The translations under genes and the position numbers were made by a program. This document shows positions 30,324 through 36,480 of a DNA stretch of 64,000 nt, piece after piece; position 1 is the first letter of the stretch, and every line of letters begins with the position of its first letter. This DNA comes from Candidatus Phycorickettsia trachydisci. GTDB lineage: Bacteria > Pseudomonadota > Alphaproteobacteria > Rickettsiales > Rickettsiaceae. Location of the stretch: contig NZ_CP027845.1 of assembly GCF_003015145.1 (NCBI RefSeq), positions 434,001 through 498,000 of the forward strand. The letters run 5' to 3'. The notes under the pieces are model-generated. The model made no database searches and was not told the origin of the DNA. It worked only from the letters and a program-made list of their open reading frames with translations.

Positions 30324-30752
30324 ATTATAACCATAAAAATTTTTTATTAAACAGGGTTTTCAGGATCATCTCCCTTAATTTTCCATCTAAGTATCCGTAA
30401 TTTACCACTACTTGCTCCAATGGGCATCAAATGCAATCTAGAATGTCGTAAATTTCTATTACTTTTTCGAATAAATCTTCTGAAGAATCGTTGTTTTGAG
30501 TTTATATATGAGTGTTAAGGAGTTTTATCCTTCTCCTGAATCTATCATAAGATTTATTATAACTTAATTTAAGTTTTTGAGATATTTTAAAGAGGTATCA
30601 TAAGGATATAAAAATGAAAGTCTAGTAAAAAAATCAAAAATTTTGATGTATTAATTTAATAGCAAGTTTCTCAGGGGTAAGTAAGAGTTTTTTAACTGTA
30701 AAGTCCCAATATGAAGATTTTTGACTATGAAGTTAGAAGGTTTATGGATAAT
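30324..30752. other. Gap between ankyrin genes with a coding-like remnant
   Basis: This 429-bp gap separates two minus-strand ankyrin genes. On the minus strand, 30514-30347 forms a 55-codon open stretch without a proper start, which reads like protein (RNLRHSRLHLMPIGASS and ending GDDPENPV). It looks like the tail of a lost gene. The rest is AT-rich and should hold the promoter of the 599-residue ankyrin gene. I see no RNA gene or terminator. Confidence 0.4.
30347..30514 (-). pseudogene. Possible 3' remnant of an unidentified gene
   Basis: A 55-codon stretch opens after a stop and closes at 30347, 23 bp before the next ankyrin gene. The translation is basic and has balanced, protein-like composition; the only Met is internal. 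I do not recognise a family. It could be chance, but codon choice resembles the neighbouring genes. Confidence 0.25.
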
Positions 30753-31832
30753 TTAAACTAATTCAGAAAGATCAGGAGCTTCACCCATTGTTTTAAGATC
30801 GGATTTTTGATGCTCATTTTGAACAAAAGCATCAGTAGTAATAATGCTATCTTCAGCTGAAATTGAGGAAGAAGCTGCTGTTTGAGTCAAATTTGCTTGT
30901 AACTTAGTTTTAATAGTATTAAATAACTCTGTAGCGGATTCGCATTTCAGGATGTGTATAAGGCTTTCATATTCCTTAAAGTCTTCGAAAGGATGGGCTG
31001 GTGATATTTTTGGTGTCCAGCTAGTTGTTTCAATACCTTGGATATAGTTATTTAAATGAGTAAAAAATTTTTGCTTATCAACCGTTTCAGGAAATTCATA
31101 AAAAATAGAAGCTTTAAGTAGTTGTATCACACCATATAATGATCTATGTTGCCCTAATGAATCACTTACATTACATATTTCTTCTATGTTTTTTGCATAA
31201 GAGTTAAAAGCTCGCTGAGTATCTATTATACCCCCATAATTTATTAATAACGACAAGGTTTGGAGCTTAGGATCAAGAGGTATTGGGAAAAGATTTGCAA
31301 AAATTCCCTTAGAAGAGCCTTCAGTAAACATGTAATAACTACTTAAACCACCCACATTAGCACCAGCTTCAAGTAAGATTGTCATTACATCAATATTATC
31401 CAACCTACCCGCTTGATGTAGGGGTGTAGTACCATCATCTTCTGTTGCATTTACGTCCGCTTTAGCATTTTCTAGCCAAAATTTTATTATGTCTAAGGAT
31501 ATACCCCCACCAGGAGCCATTTGAACCATCAAATGCAGAGGAGTTCCTCCACCAAGAGGTTTATATTTCCCATTAACTTCTACCCCTTCATCTATTAAAC
31601 ATTGTAAAAATTTTATAAAATTACCACTTTCTACATGAATTAGTAAAGTATTCGCAAATTCTTCGAAGCCCTTGTCCTTGATTTCTGAAGTCACCAACCA
31701 TCGCAACATACCTCCATTACTAAGCACATCTTTAGCATGATCTTTAATCGCCCGATATAAAAAAGTTCTTCCCTGATCATCTTGCCTATTCAACAGATCT
31801 GTCAGTTGTTCTTGATGTTTTGGGGTCTCCAT
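30753..31832 (-). CDS. Ankyrin-repeat protein
   Basis: This 359-residue protein has about four to five ankyrin units in the first 200 residues (LLNRQDDQGRTFLYRAI, LIDEGVEVNGKYKPLGGGTPLHLM, WLENAKADVNATEDDGTTPLHQAG and LLEAGANVGGLSS). The remainder is helical, with a Ser/Thr-rich stretch and an acidic terminus that shares the LKTMGEAP motif with the nearby 599-residue ankyrin protein (LKVMGEIS). No signal peptide. The shared terminus could be a secretion or targeting signal; that is inference. Confidence 0.82.
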   Translation of the reverse strand: METPKHQEQLTDLLNRQDDQGRTFLYRAIKDHAKDVLSNGGMLRWLVTSEIKDKGFEEFANTLLIHVESGNFIKFLQCLIDEGVEVNGKYKPLGGGTPLHLMVQMAPGGGISLDIIKFWLENAKADVNATEDDGTTPLHQAGRLDNIDVMTILLEAGANVGGLSSYYMFTEGSSKGIFANLFPIPLDPKLQTLSLLINYGGIIDTQRAFNSYAKNIEEICNVSDSLGQHRSLYGVIQLLKASIFYEFPETVDKQKFFTHLNNYIQGIETTSWTPKISPAHPFEDFKEYESLIHILKCESATELFNTIKTKLQANLTQTAASSSISAEDSIITTDAFVQNEHQKSDLKTMGEAPDLSELV

Positions 31833-32024
31833 TATAATATCAAATTTAAATAAGTGTTGACCAAATTGTACTATAACTGTTCACTAGGCTCAATCAATAA
31901 ATTTAATAATAATATTACCATCAAATTTAGTTTTAATTAAAAAGTTAAGTTATGGTTTTGATAAAAGAGATAACTCTATTTTTTCTTTGTGTTTATTGAA
32001 AATCTCTACCTTTAAGTTCAGGAT

Positions 32025-32705
32025 CTAGAGACGTGTGCCAAAAGTACGGATGCGGTTTTGGTAATCGTTAATAGCTAATTCCAGATCTTTCTGAGAAAAT
32101 TCTGGCCAATATTTCTCACTAAAATATATTTCTGCATAGGGCATATGCCAGAGCAAAAAATTACTAATACGTCTTCTATCACCTGTACGGATGACAAAAT
32201 CTATATCAGGCATGTTAGGGGCATATAAAAATTTTTGAAAAGTTTCTTCAGTTAAGTCTTCCGGATTTAGTTTATTGATCAAGCATTTTTTGGCAGCATC
32301 TACAATTTCTTGCCTGCCACCATAACTAAATGTAATATATAGATTCATCACGGAGTCATTTACAGCCGTTTGGTGTATTTGATTTATTTTATCTTGTAGG
32401 GAGTGAGTTAGTTTTTCAAGACGACCTATTACAAATAGTTTAATCTTATTTTTAGCTAAATTCTTTGCTTCTTCATCAAGATATTTCTCAAGAAGGTATA
32501 ATAGATATTCAACTTCATCTTCAGGTCTTTGCCAATTTTCTGTAGAAAAAGCAAATAAGCTTAAATTTTTAATGTTATTTTTTGCTGCATATTCTATAGC
32601 TTGTTTTGCAACTTTAGATCCTTCTTCGTGACCGGCAAAACGCGGTAATCCAACTTTTTCAGCCCACCTACTATTACCATCCATGATAATTGCTAGATGA
32701 TTCAT
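32025..32705 (-). CDS. uppS: Undecaprenyl diphosphate synthase (isoprenyl transferase)
   Basis: This 226-residue cis-prenyltransferase makes the C55 lipid carrier for peptidoglycan and other surface glycans. The start AIIMDGNSRWA holds the catalytic Asp9; the FAFSTENWQRP block and the terminal SNFLLWHMPYAEIYF block are present. Two signature positions differ from the usual sequence: MDGNS in place of MDGNG, and RTGDRRRISNF where RTGGE-x-RISNF is typical. The replaced Glu normally helps bind Mg or diphosphate, so activity may be altered. It is alone on the minus strand, facing the tRNA-Cys/xerD pair. Confidence 0.9.
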   Translation of the reverse strand: MNHLAIIMDGNSRWAEKVGLPRFAGHEEGSKVAKQAIEYAAKNNIKNLSLFAFSTENWQRPEDEVEYLLYLLEKYLDEEAKNLAKNKIKLFVIGRLEKLTHSLQDKINQIHQTAVNDSVMNLYITFSYGGRQEIVDAAKKCLINKLNPEDLTEETFQKFLYAPNMPDIDFVIRTGDRRRISNFLLWHMPYAEIYFSEKYWPEFSQKDLELAINDYQNRIRTFGTRL

Positions 32706-32783
32706 TTTTTTAATCCTTTAAATTTGTCTGTCTAGATTATACAGATATAAAGGCTAAATTAGAATATCTATTTTTAAAAACTA

Positions 32784-32812
32784 TAGACAAAACTCGCAAG
32801 ATACTATAGAAT
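32784..32812 (+). promoter_or_regulatory. Candidate promoter of tRNA-Cys
   Basis: TAGACA (32784-32789) and TAGAAT (32807-32812) are separated by 17 bp, with the tRNA starting 15 bp after the second element. Both differ from the sigma-70 consensus by one to two bases. Position and spacing support it; no other promoter was found for this tRNA. Confidence 0.4.
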
Positions 32813-32827
32813 TTATCAAGGTCTAAG

Positions 32828-32902
32828 GGCTAGGTAGCAAAGTGGTAATGCCGGGGACTGCAAATCCTCTATTCGCTGGTTCGATTCCAGTCCTAGCCTC
32901 CA
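32828..32902 (+). tRNA. tRNA-Cys (anticodon GCA)
   Basis: The 7-bp acceptor stem GGCTAGG/CCTAGCC is perfect, the discriminator is T (usual for tRNA-Cys), and CCA is encoded. The anticodon loop CTGCAAA gives GCA, read between GGGGA and TCCTC. The T-loop GGTTCGATTCC is canonical and the D-arm (AGCAAAGTGGTAATGC) fits. Length is 75 nt. The xerD gene begins 17 bp downstream, so the two may share a transcript. Confidence 0.95.
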
Positions 32903-32918
32903 ATATTCAGTACACCAA

Positions 32919-33815
32919 ATGATCTATTTGCAGCGATTTTTAGAAAATTGTTTAGCTGAAAAAGGTTGTTCTATCAACTCCATATTGGCATATAAAAACG
33001 ACTTACAGACTTTCAATACTTACCTTGTTACTAAAGGCTATAAAGAAGATCTAATATCTACGGAAGAAATTGAACAATTTATTTCAAATCTTAAAAATCA
33101 AAACTTAAATCCAAGATCAATAGCACGCAAAATATCAGCTATTAAAAGTTATTATCAATTTTTAATGAGTGAAGAGCTAATTCCCTCTAATCCTTCAATC
33201 ATGCTTGAATCACCTAAATATAGATCTAAATTACCAAATATATTATCTATAGATGAAATTAAAGCATTGGTAGATTTCTGCGCTCAAGACCCCTCCCCTG
33301 AAGGCATAAGGCTTACCGCTATGATTTGTCTCATTTACTGTAGCGGTCTTCGAGTGAGTGAATTAGTTAGTTTAAAATTAGCTGATGTAATGCTTAAAGA
33401 GGGAAAAGTGCGAGATATGTTTATTATCAAAGGTAAAGGATCTAAGGAGCGAGCTGTTATTACCAATGATATAGCACTAGAAAAGCTTAACAATTACATA
33501 GCCTGTAGAGAGCATTTTGGAAAAAATAGTATCTATTTATTTCCTTCTAAATCGAAACAAGGATACCTGACAAGGCAAAATTTTGCTATTGGTCTTAAGA
33601 GAGCGGCGTATGGAGCAGGACTTGATGGTAGCAAAATTTCACCTCACGTTTTACGTCATAGCTTTGCTACTCATCTTCTTAACAATGGCGCTGATTTACG
33701 AAGTATACAAACCTTATTGGGACATAGCGATATTTCTACGACGCAAATTTACACCCAAGTCAGCACAAATAAACTTGAGCAAGTAATGCAAAAACATCCC
33801 CTCGCAAAGTGCTAA
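32919..33815 (+). CDS. xerD: Tyrosine recombinase XerD
   Basis: This 298-residue recombinase resolves chromosome dimers at dif together with XerC at the FtsK-activated septum. The N-terminal SAM-like domain spans residues 1-90. Catalytic residues are present: Arg145 in CSGLRVSEL, His243 and Arg246 in HVLRHSFATHLL, His269 in LGHSDISTTQ and Tyr278 in QIYTQV. GADLRSIQTLLGHS favours XerD over XerC. Its place beside a tRNA gene can suggest an integrase, but size and core-gene similarity fit a housekeeping Xer. No flanking att repeats were seen. Confidence 0.88.
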   Translation: MIYLQRFLENCLAEKGCSINSILAYKNDLQTFNTYLVTKGYKEDLISTEEIEQFISNLKNQNLNPRSIARKISAIKSYYQFLMSEELIPSNPSIMLESPKYRSKLPNILSIDEIKALVDFCAQDPSPEGIRLTAMICLIYCSGLRVSELVSLKLADVMLKEGKVRDMFIIKGKGSKERAVITNDIALEKLNNYIACREHFGKNSIYLFPSKSKQGYLTRQNFAIGLKRAAYGAGLDGSKISPHVLRHSFATHLLNNGADLRSIQTLLGHSDISTTQIYTQVSTNKLEQVMQKHPLAKC

Positions 33816-33908
33816 TTTAACATAATCTATAAATATAATTCTTCAAAATAATAAAAATAATACCTATAGCAATTTTTGATGATAAGCTTAAACAAAAAGG
33901 TAAACTAT

Positions 33909-35432
33909 ATGGGAGTTTTTGATTCAATTAATAATTTATTTGTAAATACTACTAAGCCTGTAAGAGAATATTTTACTAAAAGAAGATTATCTTCAAAATT
34001 AAGACAAGCTGCAGCAGAAGGAGATATAGGTCAAGTTAGAGAATTGATTAGTAAAGGAGCTAACGTTAATGCAAAAAGTTTTTGGGGATATACTCCTTTA
34101 TTTGAAGCTACTGAGAGGGGTCACAAAGAAATAGTGCAAGAGTTACTAAAAGCCAATGCAAATCCTAATTTAATAGGTATAGCTACCACACCTTTAATGT
34201 TGGGCGCCGAAAAGGGTCACAAAGAAATAGTGCAAGATTTACTAAAAGCCAATGCAGATCCTAATCTAAAAGGTATAAGTGATTCTACAGCTTTAACCGA
34301 CGCCGCACGTAATGGGCACACAGAAATAGTACAAGCTTTGCTTGCAAAAGGAGCGAAGCCTGATTTTCAAGGGTCAGATGGCTATACGGCTTTGATATGG
34401 GCTGCACGTGATGGGAACGTAAAAATGGTACAAGCTTTGCTTGAAAAAGGGGCGAATCCTAGTTTAAAAAATCAAGATGGAAATACGGCTTTGAGATTGG
34501 CTGCAAATAGAGGGCATAAGGAAATAGAAAATATCATAAAACAATATAAACAACCAACAAATCTTATTAATGCTGCATTCAATGGAGATATAAAACAAGT
34601 TCAAAGGCTAATAAAGGAAGGAGCGAATCTTAATCAGGTAGATAAAAATGGTAATACGGCTTTGATGTTGGCTGCATACGGAGGGCATAAGGAACTAGCT
34701 CAATTTTTGGTAGACAAAGGGGCAAACCCTAATGCTATAAATCAAAAAGGCCAGACGTCTTTAATGGTGGCTGCATTTAAAGGACATAAAGAAATAGCTC
34801 AAGCCTTACTTGACAAAGGAGCAAATATTAATGAGGTAGGCCAGGAAGGCTATACGGCTTTGATATTGGCTGCACGTAATGGACATAAGGAAATAGCTCA
34901 AGCTTTGCTTGAAAAAGGAGCAAATCCTAATGCACAAAATCAAAAAGGCGAGACGGCTTTGATATGGGCTGCAAAGAATGGGCATACAGAAGTTGTAAAT
35001 ATTTTAAAAGAAGCTACTGAAGCAAAAATAATCACATATGAACTACTAGAACCTTCAGCTCCACCCTCTCCTTATTTAAAAGAAGGAAGACATTCTGATA
35101 AAACTCAACAGGAGTTTGGGCAAGTACTACCTCCCCAAGCTCCTATTTTTGCAGAAATAGTACCTTCTGCTCCACATTATCCAGAAGATAAAAGTAGTTC
35201 TATAATCTCAGACATATTACCTTCATTGAAAAATACGAGAAAGCAAATGATAGCAGCTGGAGTCATAGCACCGCCACCAGCAGCTGGAGCTTCAACGCCA
35301 CCAACGGCCGCCGGAGTCACAACATCGCTACCTGCTGGAGCCACGAGGTCATCACCAGCTGCTGAAAGAAAAAATACTAAAACAATTAACGAACAAAGAA
35401 AACTAAACGCTTCTTCGAATCGTCAAAGATAA
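33909..35432 (+). CDS. Ankyrin-repeat protein with Pro/Ala-rich tail
   Basis: I prefer the ATG at 33909 (AAAAAGG ribosome site) over the ATG at 33876. The 507-residue protein has about ten ankyrin units between residues 35 and 380, several almost identical (GHKEIVQ-LLKANA-PNL; GHKEIAQALL-KGAN-N). The last 130 residues are Pro- and Ser-rich, with a short period of AAG-x-x-PP-like units (APPPAAGASTPPTAAG) and a basic end. No signal peptide. The next ankyrin gene begins 104 bp downstream on the same strand. Candidate host-interaction protein by class. Confidence 0.83.
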   Translation: MGVFDSINNLFVNTTKPVREYFTKRRLSSKLRQAAAEGDIGQVRELISKGANVNAKSFWGYTPLFEATERGHKEIVQELLKANANPNLIGIATTPLMLGAEKGHKEIVQDLLKANADPNLKGISDSTALTDAARNGHTEIVQALLAKGAKPDFQGSDGYTALIWAARDGNVKMVQALLEKGANPSLKNQDGNTALRLAANRGHKEIENIIKQYKQPTNLINAAFNGDIKQVQRLIKEGANLNQVDKNGNTALMLAAYGGHKELAQFLVDKGANPNAINQKGQTSLMVAAFKGHKEIAQALLDKGANINEVGQEGYTALILAARNGHKEIAQALLEKGANPNAQNQKGETALIWAAKNGHTEVVNILKEATEAKIITYELLEPSAPPSPYLKEGRHSDKTQQEFGQVLPPQAPIFAEIVPSAPHYPEDKSSSIISDILPSLKNTRKQMIAAGVIAPPPAAGASTPPTAAGVTTSLPAGATRSSPAAERKNTKTINEQRKLNASSNRQR

Positions 35433-35445
35433 AGAACACATATCT

Positions 35446-35473
35446 ATTTTATCTTAAGGCAAAAAGATAAAAT
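35446..35473 (+). terminator. AT-only inverted repeat after ankyrin gene
   Basis: ATTTTATCTT and AAGATAAAAT pair over 10 bp around an 8-base loop, 13 bp after the stop. The stem contains only one G-C pair and has no long T-run, so it is at best a weak terminator. Confidence 0.3.
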
Positions 35474-35536
35474 CCTACTTTAAATTTTGTCGTTTTGTAT
35501 TAACATAAAAACTAGATTAATTTCTTTAGGCCTATT

Positions 35537-36475
35537 ATGAAAATTAATGACTATTTAAAATCTGGTGTAAAATGGCTAGATGAAAACGTTGGAACCCCTG
35601 TGCGTAAGTTCGTGGATAAACAATTATTAGTTCAAGCTGCAAGAAATGGTAACCTTGATAAAGTTAAAGAGTTGCTTGCAAAAGGTACAGATCCTAATTC
35701 GCGAGATTTGTATAAACCATCATTGATTTGGGCTACTAAGAAAGGCTATCTGAATATAGTCGAAGAACTACTTGCAAATGGAGCTGACATTAATGCACAA
35801 AGCAGGCAAGGCAAAACCGCACTCTATATTGCAGCCTTAAAGGGTCACCTTCATATATTAGATACGCTGCTTTCCAAAGGGGCAGATATACATACTAAAA
35901 CCAAAGAAGGTAGAACAGTTTTATATATTGCTGCGTGCAAAGGTCATCTGAGCGTTGTGCAAAAATTACTCAGTAAAGGGATAAATCCAGATATACAAAA
36001 TAGAAGTGGTGATACAGCTTTAATCATAGCCGCAAAACGTGGATTTATACCCCTTATAAAAGAGCTATTAGATAAAGGTGCAAATATCGATCACCAAAAT
36101 AAAGATGGTAATACTCCTCTTAGTAGGGCTGCGACTTACGGTCAGTTATGGGCTGTAAAGTTTTTATTAGAAAAAGGAGCAAATCCTAATTTATGTGATA
36201 AAAACGGTTGGTCTGTTTTACATGTAGCAGCGGCAAATAATTATCCTGATATAGTAAAAACATTAGTAGAAGCAGGCGCACAACTAGATATAACAGATAA
36301 GGAAGGTCTTACTGCATTAAAATGCGCTAGAAAAAGAGGATACACGAAAATTGAAGGCATTTTGCAGGGCGCAAGTAGTCATCATAAACCATCCTCTAGC
36401 AAAACTGTAGAACAAAAAGACTCGTCTAAAAGTAAAGCTCAACGTTCTACAAAAGCTACTGCACAAAAGCAGTAG
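35537..36475 (+). CDS. Ankyrin-repeat protein with basic Ser/Lys-rich tail
   Basis: This 312-residue protein is made of about seven ankyrin units over residues 30-275 (LLAKGTDPNSRDLYKPSLIWA, LLANGADINAQSRQGKTALYIAA, LLDKGANIDHQNKDGNTPLSRAA and LVEAGAQLDITDKEGLTALKCA). A basic Ser/Lys/Gln-rich tail of 35 residues follows. The N-terminus (INDYLKSGVKWLDENVGTPVRKF) resembles that of the preceding ankyrin protein in style, both having short amphipathic leaders ending in a PVR motif. Its stop codon lies within a perfect hairpin at 36451-36480. Confidence 0.83.
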   Translation: MKINDYLKSGVKWLDENVGTPVRKFVDKQLLVQAARNGNLDKVKELLAKGTDPNSRDLYKPSLIWATKKGYLNIVEELLANGADINAQSRQGKTALYIAALKGHLHILDTLLSKGADIHTKTKEGRTVLYIAACKGHLSVVQKLLSKGINPDIQNRSGDTALIIAAKRGFIPLIKELLDKGANIDHQNKDGNTPLSRAATYGQLWAVKFLLEKGANPNLCDKNGWSVLHVAAANNYPDIVKTLVEAGAQLDITDKEGLTALKCARKRGYTKIEGILQGASSHHKPSSSKTVEQKDSSKSKAQRSTKATAQKQ

Positions 36476-36480
36476 CTTTT
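36451..36480. terminator. Bidirectional terminator overlapping two convergent gene ends
   Basis: AAAAGCTACTGC and GCAGTAGCTTTT pair perfectly (12 bp) across a 6-base loop, with T-runs at the 3' side of both strands. It covers the last codons and stop of the ankyrin gene and ends next to the stop of the convergent symporter-kinase gene, so it can terminate both. Confidence 0.75.

Noticed and set aside
32828-33815. tRNA gene followed by a tyrosine recombinase, as at an integration site
   Set aside because: The recombinase matches housekeeping XerD, and no repeat of the tRNA 3' end or phage-type genes follow.
34100-35000. Periodic DNA repeats resembling a CRISPR or tandem array
   Set aside because: The roughly 96-99-bp period is in frame and encodes ankyrin units.
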